Below are positions 1 through 8,005 of a stretch of DNA of 39,754 nt, piece after piece (position 1 is the first letter of the stretch; the number at the start of each line of letters is the position of its first letter). A program made the position numbers and the translations under genes. Source of the stretch: Acidobacteriota bacterium (lineage in GTDB: Bacteria; Acidobacteriota; Terriglobia; Terriglobales; Acidobacteriaceae). Under the pieces are notes generated by a model. The model saw nothing but the letters and a program-made list of their open reading frames with translations, made no database searches and had not been told where the DNA came from. The stretch is taken from contig JAJYVF010000039.1 in NCBI GenBank assembly GCA_021792135.1, positions 1-39,754 on the forward strand. Direction: 5' to 3'.

Positions 1-148
1 CCGCCCTTCTTCGGCTCCAACTACGCTTCGACAACGCAGTTATGCCATGAAAAGACGGCCTTTCCAATCACTTTTCTCGATCCCACTCACCGCTCTCGAC
101 AACTTGCCTGTGAGAAATGCGGGTTAGATAAGCGACCCATGATTGCCA
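1..148. other. Window edge, no recognisable gene
   Basis: This stretch follows the stop codon of the last hyf-like gene (minus strand). A forward frame is open from base 1 to about base 260 and encodes a short Cys-containing peptide, but I recognise no family in it and it runs on as antisense of the hyfI-like gene. It could be the tail of a gene that starts outside the window or chance. No terminator hairpin for the operon was seen here. Confidence 0.3.
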
Positions 149-685
149 TCAGATACGTGATGGCTGACCGTCGACGGGAGGACGAGTGCCCAGCCCCGAA
201 CCGGCAACGAGCAGAATTCCTTCCAGGACCGCAGCCGGCGCAGGGGGGCATCCCGGAATGGTGAGGTCGACGGGAAGAATCTCGGCCACGCTGCCGCGGC
301 TGGCATAACTTTTGCCGAAGATGCCGCCGCAGGCCGCGCAGTCACCGACGGCGATGACGCGTTTGGGATCGGGTATGGCGTCCCAGGTGCGCCGCAACGC
401 TTCCTTCATATTCACCGAGACCGGGCCGGTGACCAGCAGCAAATCGGCATGGCGGGGGCTGGCGACGAATCTGATCCCCATCCCTTCGAGGTTGTAATAC
501 GGATTGTTCAGAGCGTGCAGTTCGAGTTCGCAGCCATTGCAGGACCCGGCGTCGACCTGGCGGATGCAGAGCGTGCGCCCGAGGATGCGGTAGATGCTGC
601 GATGCATCTGCTCGGTTCGCGGGGCCTCGGCTGGTTTTTCGGTCAGGATTCCGGTGCGCACCATGCGCGAGAGAACGTCGAACAT
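149..685 (-). CDS. hyfI: HyfI/NuoB-like Fe-S small subunit of an Ehr (hydrogenase-4-related) complex
   Basis: This 178-residue protein is the small, iron-sulfur subunit of a group-4-hydrogenase/complex-I-like membrane complex. It resembles HycG, HyfI and NuoB, which carry the proximal [4Fe-4S] cluster (N2 in complex I) next to the large subunit on the cytoplasmic side. The cluster ligands are visible: C49 and C52 in CNGCELELHALNNPYYN, C116 in VGDCAACGG and C146 in IPGCPPAP. An amphipathic N-terminal region of about 35 residues precedes the fold. The ATG at 685 follows the large-subunit stop by 7 bp, and the GAGG ribosome-binding sequence overlaps that stop. It is the last gene of the operon in the window. 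The Fe-S site is intact although the partner large subunit has lost the NiFe ligands, so electron transfer is likely but hydrogen chemistry is not. Confidence 0.88.
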   Translation of the reverse strand: MFDVLSRMVRTGILTEKPAEAPRTEQMHRSIYRILGRTLCIRQVDAGSCNGCELELHALNNPYYNLEGMGIRFVASPRHADLLLVTGPVSVNMKEALRRTWDAIPDPKRVIAVGDCAACGGIFGKSYASRGSVAEILPVDLTIPGCPPAPAAVLEGILLVAGSGLGTRPPVDGQPSRI

Positions 686-692
686 GGTTACC

Positions 693-2246
693 TCAGCCGT
701 CCTGTCCGCTGTAGGACAGGTTGAAGGATTTATTAATCAGCGGAAAGTCGGGAACGATGTTTCCGAGGATCGCATGCTCGAGCAGAGGCCAGTTCTGCAC
801 GGAAGGATCGTGGGTGTGGCAGGAGCGAATCGTGCCGTTCGCTCCCGTTTCCACGGCAATCATGACGGGGCCGCGCCATCCTTCGATCAGCCCGAGGCCG
901 ATGCGATTCGGGGCCCAGCGCAGAACCTCGGTGCACACGGGGCCGTGTGAGAGGCCCTGCAGCAGAGAGCGGCACAGGCGCAGGGATTCGAGGATCTCGT
1001 CGAAGCGCACCTGCACGCGCGCTGCAACATCGCCGGTGGTGCCGGTGACCATACGGGGCTGCAGTGCGTCGTAGGGCGGCCAGGGATGATCGACGCGGAG
1101 GTCGCAGGGGATGCCGGAGGCGCGCGCGGCCATGCCGAGGGCGCCGCGTTGCTCGGCGCAGTCCCTGGCGAGGCGGCCCGCGCCGCGAAAGCGGTCCTGC
1201 ACGCCCGCGTGCTCGTCATAGATCGCGCGCATCGCGCGCGTTCCTTCATCGAGGAGCGGGTAGAGAGCAGCCAGACGCCCGACCGCATGCTGCGGCAGGT
1301 TCTGGGCGACACCGCCCGGAACGATGTAGTCCATGAGGTAGCGCGCTCCGAAGACTTCGCAATTGGCGCGCAGAAGATGTTCCTTCATCCGGGAAAACTG
1401 GGTCAGGCCGAAGGCAAACCCCGCATCGTTTCCGAGTGCGCCGAGGTCGCCCAGATGGTTTGCGAGACGCTCGTGTTCGAGCGCGAGTGCGCGCAACTGA
1501 GTCGCGCGTGGGGGGCATGCGGTTTGGGTCAGGAACTCCTGGGCGGCGCACCAGGCCCAGGAGAAGGCGACCGCGGAGTCGCCGGAGAGGCGTGCTGCAA
1601 GGCGGTGACCGTCCTCCTGGCGCATCGTCTGGAAGAGTTTTGCGACGCCCTTGTGGGTGTAGCCGAGGCGCTCTTCGAGGCGCAGGACTTTTTCGCCGAC
1701 GACGGAGAAGCGAAAGTGCCCCGGCTCAATGATGCCGGCGTGCACCGGGCCGACGGCGATCTCGTGGACGCCGTCGCCTTCCACCGGCACAAAGGGATAC
1801 GGCTCGGGGTCCGCGGCATCCTGCTTCGTGGCGTCGAAATCGCGCCGCAGGGGAAAGACGTTTTCCGGCCAGCCGCTGTGGCGGAGCCATCCGCGCGTGT
1901 CTGCACCGTTGGCTCGGACTCCGAGCAGGTCATAGACGGCCCTCTGTAGGCGCGATGCTGCAGGAAAAAGCTCAGCCAGGCTGGGGTAGGAGGGATCCTC
2001 TGCATCGGCGATGCGCTGCTCGGCGACCACCACGCCTTCCCACGTGAGCCACGCTGCACGGATACAGAAGGAGGCATCGCGATCGCGGTCGTCGGTGCCC
2101 CAAAGCGTCAACAGACGGGAGCCGGCCGCGCGCATTTTCTCCGCCAGCCGCAGCCAGGCATCCCCGTGCGCCTCGCATCGAATCGCCGGCACATTGGATG
2201 GCAGCGGAGTCGCGGCGAGATCGAAGATCGTGGATTGCATCGGCAT
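693..2246 (-). CDS. hyfG: HyfG/HycE-like large subunit without NiFe ligands (NuoC-NuoD fusion type)
   Basis: This 517-residue protein fuses a NuoC (30 kDa)-like N-terminal domain to a NuoD (49 kDa)/[NiFe]-hydrogenase large-subunit domain, as in HycE and HyfG. The NuoC-like signature AVYDLLGV...GWPENVFPLRRDF is near residues 95-140. The Nuo-like GHFRFSVVGEKVLRLEERLGYTHKGV follows. The two metal-binding CxxC pairs of NiFe enzymes are absent. The N-terminal motif position reads RLSGDSAVAFSWAWC, and the C-terminus reads FPLINKSFNLSYSGQDG, where hydrogenases have DPCxxC. This pattern is known for Ehr complexes and NuoD, not for hydrogenases. The chosen start, ATG at 2246, overlaps the upstream stop (TGATG). 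The frame stays open much further upstream, but that stretch is antisense-like and overlaps the hyfF-like gene. The substrate is unknown; a quinone or another carrier is an inference. Confidence 0.88.
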   Translation of the reverse strand: MPMQSTIFDLAATPLPSNVPAIRCEAHGDAWLRLAEKMRAAGSRLLTLWGTDDRDRDASFCIRAAWLTWEGVVVAEQRIADAEDPSYPSLAELFPAASRLQRAVYDLLGVRANGADTRGWLRHSGWPENVFPLRRDFDATKQDAADPEPYPFVPVEGDGVHEIAVGPVHAGIIEPGHFRFSVVGEKVLRLEERLGYTHKGVAKLFQTMRQEDGHRLAARLSGDSAVAFSWAWCAAQEFLTQTACPPRATQLRALALEHERLANHLGDLGALGNDAGFAFGLTQFSRMKEHLLRANCEVFGARYLMDYIVPGGVAQNLPQHAVGRLAALYPLLDEGTRAMRAIYDEHAGVQDRFRGAGRLARDCAEQRGALGMAARASGIPCDLRVDHPWPPYDALQPRMVTGTTGDVAARVQVRFDEILESLRLCRSLLQGLSHGPVCTEVLRWAPNRIGLGLIEGWRGPVMIAVETGANGTIRSCHTHDPSVQNWPLLEHAILGNIVPDFPLINKSFNLSYSGQDG

Positions 2247-3697
2247 CACCCAATCAGGCGCGCGGCGGCGCGATACCATTCGGCGAGTACGGGAGGTATG
2301 TAGAGCCCCAGGGCCAGCACCATGGCGAGATGGATAAAAACCGGAACGAGGGCGGGCGATTGCGGCAGACGGCGGGCCTCGGTGTGTCCGAAAACCATGG
2401 GCTGCACCTTGCTGAAGATGGCGGCAAAGGCTACGCCAAAAGCGACCAGGAGAAACGGCGTCGTCCAGGGATGTTCGCGCATGGCGGTCGTGAGGATGAG
2501 GAATTCGCTGGCGAAGACGCCGAAGGGGGGCATGCCGAGGATGGCGATCGATCCGAGCATCAGGCCCCAGCCGATGGTGGGACTGACGCCGAGCAGGCCG
2601 CTGATGTCGTCCATGCGCTGCGTGCCGGCGGTCTGCGAAGCGTGGCCCGCGGTGAAGAAGATGGAGGATTTGGTCAGCGAGTGGACGGTCATATGCAGCA
2701 GGCCGGCGAAGTTGGCGACGGGACCGCCAAGCCCGAAGGCAAAGGTCATGATGCCCATGTGCTCGATGGAGGAGTAGCCGAAGAGACGCTTGATGTCGCG
2801 TTGCCTCCAGAGGAAGAACGCCGCAACGACGGCGGAGAGCAGCCCGAAGGTCATCAGCATGCGGCCCGGCAGGGCCGGTCCGATGGAGCCTTCGACAAGC
2901 ACCTTGCAGCGGATAACCGCGTAGAGGGCGACGTTCAGCAGGAGGCCGGAGAGCACGGCCGAAACAGGCGTGGGACCTTCCGCGTGCGCGTCCGGGAGCC
3001 AGTTGTGCAGCGGCGCCAGGCCCACCTTGGTGCCGTAACCGATCAGCAGGAAGACAAAGGCGAGGCCGAGCACGCGGGGTTCGAGGTGGGCTTTGACCGC
3101 GTTGAGGTGGGTCCAGAGGAGGGCTGTCATACCCTCGCGGCCGAGTCTCTGCTCGGCGGCAAAATAGAGCAGGATGGTTCCGAACAGCGCTTGTGCGATG
3201 CCCACGCCACAGAGGATGAAATACTTCCACGCCGCTTCGAGGCTGGCCCTGGTGCGGTAGAGCGAAACCAGCAGTACGGTCGAAAGCGTTGCCGCCTCCA
3301 TCGCCACCCACAGCAGGCCCATGTTGTTCGTTAACAGAGCCAGCAGCATGGCACCCATGAAGAGCTGAAACATGCTGTGGTAGAGGCGCAGGCGGAGGGG
3401 ATTGAGGCGGCCGTGGTGCTGCTCGATTCTCATGTACGGCCGCGAGAAGATCGCGGTGGTGAGGCCGACGAACGCGGTGAGAGCGACGAGGAAGACGTTG
3501 AAGGGATCCACGAAGAACTGGTCGTGACCGACCAGCAGCGAACCGTGGCGGATGACCCGCAGGACCAGGAACGCGGCCGCGACGAGCGTTGCGAGACTGA
3601 CAGCGACATTCAGCTCGGCGGCGAAGCGGCGCGCGCCGAGCAGGGCCAGCAGCAGGGTGCCGGCGAGGGGTAATCCGAGAACGAGCAGCAGTTCCAC
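2246..3697 (-). CDS. hyfF: HyfF/NuoN-M-like proton-antiporter membrane subunit
   Basis: This 483-residue protein is a multi-pass membrane protein of the Mrp/NuoL-M-N antiporter family, most like HyfF. Such subunits form the ion-translocating arm of complex I and group 4 hydrogenases. Family motifs include the acidic helix NMGLLWVAMEAATLSTVLLVSLYR (about residue 110), the Lys helix GYGTKVGLAPLHNWLPDAHAEGPTPVSAVLSG (about 225-255), DIKRLFGYSSIEHMG, and the HxxxK helix TVHSLTKSSIFFTAGH. The carboxylate, lysine and histidine residues needed for proton transfer are therefore present. The GTG start at 3697 sits one base after the hyfE-like stop, with GGGAGGAG just upstream. The stop overlaps the next gene by one base. 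An ATG start further upstream in the same frame would overlap the hyfE-like gene by 125 bp and encodes a non-membrane Ser-rich stretch, so I rejected it. Confidence 0.9.
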   Translation of the reverse strand: MELLLVLGLPLAGTLLLALLGARRFAAELNVAVSLATLVAAAFLVLRVIRHGSLLVGHDQFFVDPFNVFLVALTAFVGLTTAIFSRPYMRIEQHHGRLNPLRLRLYHSMFQLFMGAMLLALLTNNMGLLWVAMEAATLSTVLLVSLYRTRASLEAAWKYFILCGVGIAQALFGTILLYFAAEQRLGREGMTALLWTHLNAVKAHLEPRVLGLAFVFLLIGYGTKVGLAPLHNWLPDAHAEGPTPVSAVLSGLLLNVALYAVIRCKVLVEGSIGPALPGRMLMTFGLLSAVVAAFFLWRQRDIKRLFGYSSIEHMGIMTFAFGLGGPVANFAGLLHMTVHSLTKSSIFFTAGHASQTAGTQRMDDISGLLGVSPTIGWGLMLGSIAILGMPPFGVFASEFLILTTAMREHPWTTPFLLVAFGVAFAAIFSKVQPMVFGHTEARRLPQSPALVPVFIHLAMVLALGLYIPPVLAEWYRAAARLIG

Positions 3698-3698
3698 C

Positions 3699-4364
3699 TC
3701 ACTCCTCCCGGAGCGATTCCAGATGGTGCAGGTCGAGGCTGTCGAACTGTTCGCGAATCTGGAAGAAGAAGATGCCGAGGATGAAGACGGCCACCAGCAG
3801 GTCGAGGGCGATACCCAGCTCAATGACCATGGGCATGCCGTATGTGGCGCTGGTGGCGGCGAAGAAGAGGCCGTTCTCCATGGCGAGAAAGCCGATAACC
3901 TGGGTGATGGCCTTGCGGCGCGTGATCATCATGAGGAAGGCCAGGAGAATGACAGCCAGGGCGATGCCGATGGTGTGGCGGGTGATGGTGGTGGCCATCA
4001 TGCTAATGGGCTGCGCCAGGCCGAAGGCGAAGATCACCAGCACCAGGCCGACGAGCATGGTGACGGGAATGTTGACGAGCGGTTCGCTGTCCCACTGCGC
4101 GCCGAGCTTCTGAATCAGTCGGTGCAGAATCCAGGGCAGCGCCATGACCTTGAGGAGCAGTGTGAGCGCCGCGGAGTACCACAGCTCGGTGAGGCCGGCA
4201 TCCCAGGCAACCAGCGAGGTCGAGAGAAAGAGGATCGCGCCCTGCCAGGCGAAGAGGGTGATCAGGCGCTGCGTTCGCCGGCGCGACAGCATGGCAAAGG
4301 AGATCAGCAGCAGCCCGGAAGCGAGGAGTTTCAGCAATTGTGCAAGCAGCTGTGACTTAAGCAT
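3699..4364 (-). CDS. hyfE: HyfE/NuoK-like membrane subunit
   Basis: This 221-residue integral membrane protein resembles hydrogenase-4 component E (HyfE), which combines a NuoK-like core with extra helices. About seven hydrophobic segments are visible. The glutamates in QVIGFLAMENGLFFAATSATYGMPMVIELGIALDLLVAVFILGIFFFQI match the MENG and ELG motifs of HyfE and NuoK, thought to lie in the proton path. It starts at ATG 4364, overlapping the end of the hyfC-like gene by 8 bp, and is followed after one base by the hyfF-like GTG. Translational coupling is therefore likely. The C-terminal tail is cytoplasmic-looking and acidic. Confidence 0.85.
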   Translation of the reverse strand: MLKSQLLAQLLKLLASGLLLISFAMLSRRRTQRLITLFAWQGAILFLSTSLVAWDAGLTELWYSAALTLLLKVMALPWILHRLIQKLGAQWDSEPLVNIPVTMLVGLVLVIFAFGLAQPISMMATTITRHTIGIALAVILLAFLMMITRRKAITQVIGFLAMENGLFFAATSATYGMPMVIELGIALDLLVAVFILGIFFFQIREQFDSLDLHHLESLREE

Positions 4365-5322
4365 GGGCGCTCGTCCCCAGAAGCAGGTGAGCCAGCAGGC
4401 CGAGGACGGCCAGCAGGAAGGCGATGGCAAGATATTCAGGCGCGCGGAAGAGGCGGAGCTTCGCGGAAAGCGATTCGATGAGCGCGAGACCGATTCCAGC
4501 CAGGACCAGCTTGCCAGCCAGCGCGGCGACAGCGATTAACATGGCGGCGCCGCCGTCGGCTCCATGGATGGCGATGCCCCAGGGGAGGAAGAGGGCGAAT
4601 CCGATGCATGCGTAGTTGAAGAGCTTGAGGCTGGAGGCCCACTCGACGAGAGCGAGGTGACGAGCGGAGTATTCGAGCAGCATCGCCTCATGAATCATCG
4701 TCAGCTCGAGGTGGGTGGCCGGGTTGTCGATGGGGATGCGGGCATTCTCCGCGAGGAGCACCATGAGGAACGCGATGGCCGCGAAGATCACGCTTGGATC
4801 GACAACCGAATGATGCGTCGCATAGCCGTCCACCAGGCTGGGCAGAGCCGTGCTGCCGAAGAGCAGGAAAGCATTGAAGAGGACCATAAGGAGGGCAGGC
4901 TCGGCCAGAAAGCCAATCATCATCTCGCGGCGGGCGCCCATCGATCCGAAGGCGGTGCCGATATCCATAGCTGCGAGCGACAGGAAGACGCGTGCCGTGG
5001 CGAAGAGTCCGATCAGGGCGATCGCATCGGCGGCCCGCGCAAAGGGAAGATCCGTGGCAATGGACGGGATGATCGCTGCAGCCAAAACCATCGTTCCGAA
5101 CAAAACATAAGGGGTCGAGCGAAAGAGGGGCGATGCATCGGTGGCGAGTGCAGCATCTTTGTGAAAGAGCTTGCGCAGCACGCGGTACGGCTGCAGCAGC
5201 GGCGGAGCCGTGCGATTCTGCAGCCAGGCCCGGCATTGCGCGATCCAGCCGACGAAGAGCGGAGCGATGCCGATGGCGAGCACGACTTCGCTGAGTTGTC
5301 GCAGCAGCGAGATCGTCCTCAT
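4357..5322 (-). CDS. hyfC: HyfC/HycD/NuoH-like membrane subunit
   Basis: This 321-residue membrane protein is homologous to NuoH, HycD and HyfC. It connects the peripheral electron-transfer arm to the antiporter subunits and, in complex I, helps form the quinone cavity. The diagnostic sequence LAENARIPIDNPATHLELTMIHEAMLLEYSAR is present near residues 200-235, as is LQPYRVLRKLFHKD near the N-terminus. Eight or so transmembrane helices are evident. The start is the ATG at 5322, which overlaps the hyfB-like stop as ATGA. The same frame stays open to 6168, but that extension is Arg/Ala-rich antisense of hyfB and is not credible. Confidence 0.9.
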   Translation of the reverse strand: MRTISLLRQLSEVVLAIGIAPLFVGWIAQCRAWLQNRTAPPLLQPYRVLRKLFHKDAALATDASPLFRSTPYVLFGTMVLAAAIIPSIATDLPFARAADAIALIGLFATARVFLSLAAMDIGTAFGSMGARREMMIGFLAEPALLMVLFNAFLLFGSTALPSLVDGYATHHSVVDPSVIFAAIAFLMVLLAENARIPIDNPATHLELTMIHEAMLLEYSARHLALVEWASSLKLFNYACIGFALFLPWGIAIHGADGGAAMLIAVAALAGKLVLAGIGLALIESLSAKLRLFRAPEYLAIAFLLAVLGLLAHLLLGTSAHA

Positions 5323-7334
5323 AGCACGAACACCAAAAGCACCAGCAGAGTGATGAAACTGTAGAGCAGGTAGACGGAGAGCCGGCCGCCCTGGAGGATG
5401 CTGATTCCGTCCGCGATGCGCTGCACGCTGCGCGCGACAGGCTGATAGATCGTCCGCCAGAAGCGGTCCTCGACGTGGATGCGATAGCGCGGCGCGACGT
5501 CGTCGGGCGCGGGCAAGTCGCGCTCCATGCGAAAGAATGCGCCGAACATGTGACGAATGGGCTGACCGAAGCCTTCGGCGGTGTCCTGCATGCGCGCGGT
5601 CTGCCAGGGATAGCCGCAGTCCCAGGGCGCCGTGCGGCGCGTGCGTCCGTGGGCAATGAGGCGCACGAGGACGAAGGTGATGCCGAAGACGCCGACAATT
5701 CCAGCGAGGAAAATGAGACCGCTGTAGGAAGCCTGCTCCGGCGCCACGGGCGCGATGCGCCAGAGGGAGACGGCGGGTGCGACGGTCTTGCCCAGCAGTT
5801 GTCCGGTAACGGGGCCGGCGACGCGCAGCGCGAGCTGGGGCAGAACGCCAAGGAGAATGCAGCCGGCGGCCAGCCATCCCAGACCGAGCCGCTCGAGCTT
5901 GTTCGCATCGTGCGCATGGGAGAGATTGGCCTCCCGCGGCTGTCCGAGAAAAATGATCCCGTAGAACTTCACCATCACGTAGGCCGCCAGCGCCACGGTC
6001 AGGGCCAGCGCGGCTGCGCCCAGCGGCACCAGCATATTGACGAACGCGTGCGGCAGCTGTGGCGTGAAGAGAAAGGACTGCAGCAGGAGCCACTCGGAGA
6101 CGAATCCGTTGAGCGGCGGCAGGCCGGCAATGGCGAGGGTTCCAACCAGAGCCAGAACCGCGACCCATGGCATCCGGCGGATGAGTCCGCCGAGCTTTCC
6201 CAGACTGCGCTGTTGCGTCGCGTGCAGAACCGACCCGGTGGCCAGAAAGAGCAGACTCTTAAAGAGCGCATGATTCAGCGCATGCAGAAGCGCGGCGGTA
6301 AGGGCCAGTGCTGCAAACAACGGCATGTGGCTCGCAGCGAAAAGAATCGAGAGGCCGATGGCGGCGAAGATCAGTCCGATGTTTTCGATCGAGGAGTAAG
6401 CAAGGAGCCGCTTCATGTCGGTCTGGACTGCGGCGAAGATCGCCCCGAAAAGGGCCGAGAAGAGGCCGAGCGCCAGCATCGCGGCACCCCACTGCCAGAA
6501 CTGCACGTGGAGCAGATCGAAGCTGGTCCGCAGCATGCCGTAGATGGCGGTCTTGAGCATGAGCCCGCTCATCATGGCGGAGACGGGCGACGGCGCAGCG
6601 GGGTGTGCCTCCGGCAGCCACACATGCAGCGGCACGAGTCCGGCCTTGGCTCCGAAGCCGAGCAGCGCGAGCGTAAAGGCGGTGGTGGCCCAAAAGGGCG
6701 TCAGCGATGCGCCGCGCATGGCGGCGAAGGTGAACTGCCAGCTGCCCCCCTGCAGCACGCCGAAGGTGAGCAGGATACAGAGGGCTCCCACGTGGGCCAT
6801 CAGCAGATACAGGAAGCCGGCACGACGAATTTCGGGAATGCGGTGCTGGGAGGTGACCAGGAAATAGGAACTCAGGGCCATCGTCTCCCAGGCCACCATG
6901 AAGAGATAGGCGTCGTCGGCCAGGATGACCACGGCCATGCTGGCGAGAAAGACATGATACTGCAGGCCATGCAGCGCGGGAGCCGATCCCTCGCCGACAC
7001 GGAAATAGCCCGCGGAGAAGATGGAGATTCCTGCGCCCGCGGCGCCGAGCAGCAGCAGGAAGAAAGCAGAGAGTGGATCGAGGCGGAGATGAAAAGGAAG
7101 ATCGGGCAGCCCGAGGGGCAAAATCATCGTCTGCGGCGTGGGACCGGCGATCAGATCGATTCCGGCCTGCATGGCGACGGCGGCGCTGACGATGGCGCCG
7201 AGGGGAAAGAGGATGTGCGCAACGAGATGCAGGCTGTGGGGTCGCAGTAAGCCGACGGGCGCAAGAACTACCCAGGCGGCTATGAGGACTACCAGGAACT
7301 GCAGGGCGTGTTCCGGACGGGTGGTTGCCGTCAT
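5319..7334 (-). CDS. hyfB: HyfB/NuoL-like proton-antiporter membrane subunit
   Basis: This roughly 671-residue protein is the large antiporter-like membrane subunit, closest to HyfB and HycC. Motifs in order are MVAWETMALSSYFLV (acidic helix, about 130), LLGFGAKAGLVPLHVWLPEAHPAAPSPVSAMMSG (Lys helix, about 225-255), DMKRLLAYSSIENIG, and LHALNHALFKSLLFLATGSVLHATQQR (His/Lys helix). The C-terminal HyfB block WDCGYPWQTARMQDTAEGFGQPIRHMF is also present. It ends in a hydrophobic helix. I chose the ATG at 7334. A TTG at 7355 with a better ribosome-binding sequence (GAGGGA) is an equally possible start, adding seven residues. It lies about 130 bp downstream of the ArsR-type gene and is the first structural gene of the complex. 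Confidence 0.9.
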   Translation of the reverse strand: MTATTRPEHALQFLVVLIAAWVVLAPVGLLRPHSLHLVAHILFPLGAIVSAAVAMQAGIDLIAGPTPQTMILPLGLPDLPFHLRLDPLSAFFLLLLGAAGAGISIFSAGYFRVGEGSAPALHGLQYHVFLASMAVVILADDAYLFMVAWETMALSSYFLVTSQHRIPEIRRAGFLYLLMAHVGALCILLTFGVLQGGSWQFTFAAMRGASLTPFWATTAFTLALLGFGAKAGLVPLHVWLPEAHPAAPSPVSAMMSGLMLKTAIYGMLRTSFDLLHVQFWQWGAAMLALGLFSALFGAIFAAVQTDMKRLLAYSSIENIGLIFAAIGLSILFAASHMPLFAALALTAALLHALNHALFKSLLFLATGSVLHATQQRSLGKLGGLIRRMPWVAVLALVGTLAIAGLPPLNGFVSEWLLLQSFLFTPQLPHAFVNMLVPLGAAALALTVALAAYVMVKFYGIIFLGQPREANLSHAHDANKLERLGLGWLAAGCILLGVLPQLALRVAGPVTGQLLGKTVAPAVSLWRIAPVAPEQASYSGLIFLAGIVGVFGITFVLVRLIAHGRTRRTAPWDCGYPWQTARMQDTAEGFGQPIRHMFGAFFRMERDLPAPDDVAPRYRIHVEDRFWRTIYQPVARSVQRIADGISILQGGRLSVYLLYSFITLLVLLVFVL

Positions 7335-7461
7335 CCAGCCGAGGACGTAACTCAACGGTGTCCCTCGAATGCGGGAGCCGATGCTACACGGGGCGCCATT
7401 GCGCTCTTCGGAACCGTGGTCCAGTCCCGAACCGGAGCCACATTCACAACCGGCGCGCAGC

Positions 7462-7806
7462 TCACTGGCCGTTCTCCGCCGGGGTCTTCCCAATCTGATC
7501 CAGCATTTCGAGCGACTCCTGCAGATGCTTCTGGAAATAGCGGCGCATCAGCGCGAGCATGTCGAGAATCAGGGGATCGCGAACCGAATAGAAGACCTGG
7601 TTGCCGGCTTTCCGGTTGATCACGATCTGACGGGCACGCAGCACCGCGAGATGCTGCGAAACGTTCGTCTGCTCCATCGCGAGCTTTTCAATGATCTCGC
7701 CGGCTGACAGTTCCCTGTTTGTCAGAACTTCCAGAATGGCGATCCGGGTGGGATTGGCCAGGGCCTGGAAGATGTCGGCTTTGAAGCGTCGCAGAGAATC
7801 CGGCAC
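7462..7806 (-). CDS. ArsR/SmtB-family transcriptional regulator
   Basis: This 114-residue winged-helix protein belongs to the ArsR family. The core FKADIFQALANPTRIAILEVLTNRELSAGEIIEKLAMEQTNVSQHLAVLRARQIVINRKAGNQVFYSVRDPLILDML shows helix 3, the recognition helix (QTNVSQHLAVLR) and the wing (RKAGNQVFYSV). The metal motif ELCVCDL of ArsR/SmtB is replaced by ELSAGEI, and the core has no cysteine, so classical metal sensing at that site is unlikely. I prefer the GTG at 7806, preceded by a GGGGGG-type ribosome-binding run. An ATG at 7851 would add 15 residues, including the only Cys. It is the first gene of the hyf-like operon, about 130 bp ahead and in the same direction, and probably regulates it. 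Confidence 0.85.
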   Translation of the reverse strand: MPDSLRRFKADIFQALANPTRIAILEVLTNRELSAGEIIEKLAMEQTNVSQHLAVLRARQIVINRKAGNQVFYSVRDPLILDMLALMRRYFQKHLQESLEMLDQIGKTPAENGQ

Positions 7807-7827
7807 GATCCGCCCCCCCAGTGAACA

Positions 7828-7900
7828 GAATATTCGATTATTCGCATTCATGGAAGATCTTATTGTTTTAAGCGTTAACCATCTGAATTATTTACGCTTA
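7828..7900. promoter_or_regulatory. AT-rich operator-like region ahead of the arsR-hyf operon
   Basis: This AT-rich island lies just upstream of the ArsR-type gene. It holds a perfect 8-bp palindrome GAATATTC at 7828-7835, two direct copies of TATTCG at 7831-7836 and 7839-7844, and an inverted repeat TAAGCGT (7869-7875) / ACGCTTA (7894-7900) with an 18-bp spacer. ArsR regulators bind AT-rich dyads at their own promoter, so this is the likely autoregulatory operator. No convincing -35/-10 pair could be assigned. Confidence 0.4.
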
Positions 7901-8005
7901 TCGGAAGACCGAATGGCGATGCAGGGGAGATGCAAGAGAGTCTGCGCATTCACTGTTGTCCGGCGTCACGTACCAGGGCTCGGTGCGCTGCTCCCCGGAC
8001 GGAGT

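Noticed and set aside
693-3311. 872-residue frame covering the hyfG-like gene
   Set aside because: The N-terminal 350 residues are Arg/His-rich antisense-type sequence overlapping the hyfF-like gene; the real start is the ATG at 2246 coupled to the upstream stop.
4357-6168. 603-residue frame covering the hyfC-like gene
   Set aside because: The first 280 residues have no membrane or family character and overlap hyfB; the family begins at the ATG at 5322.
5475-7250. 591-residue forward frame opposite hyfB
   Set aside because: Gly/Glu/Arg/His-rich low-complexity translation typical of antisense of a membrane protein gene in GC-rich DNA.
149-7334. Formate hydrogenlyase or hydrogen-evolving hydrogenase 4
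   Set aside because: NiFe ligand motifs are absent from the large subunit, and no formate dehydrogenase, polyferredoxin or maturation gene is present.
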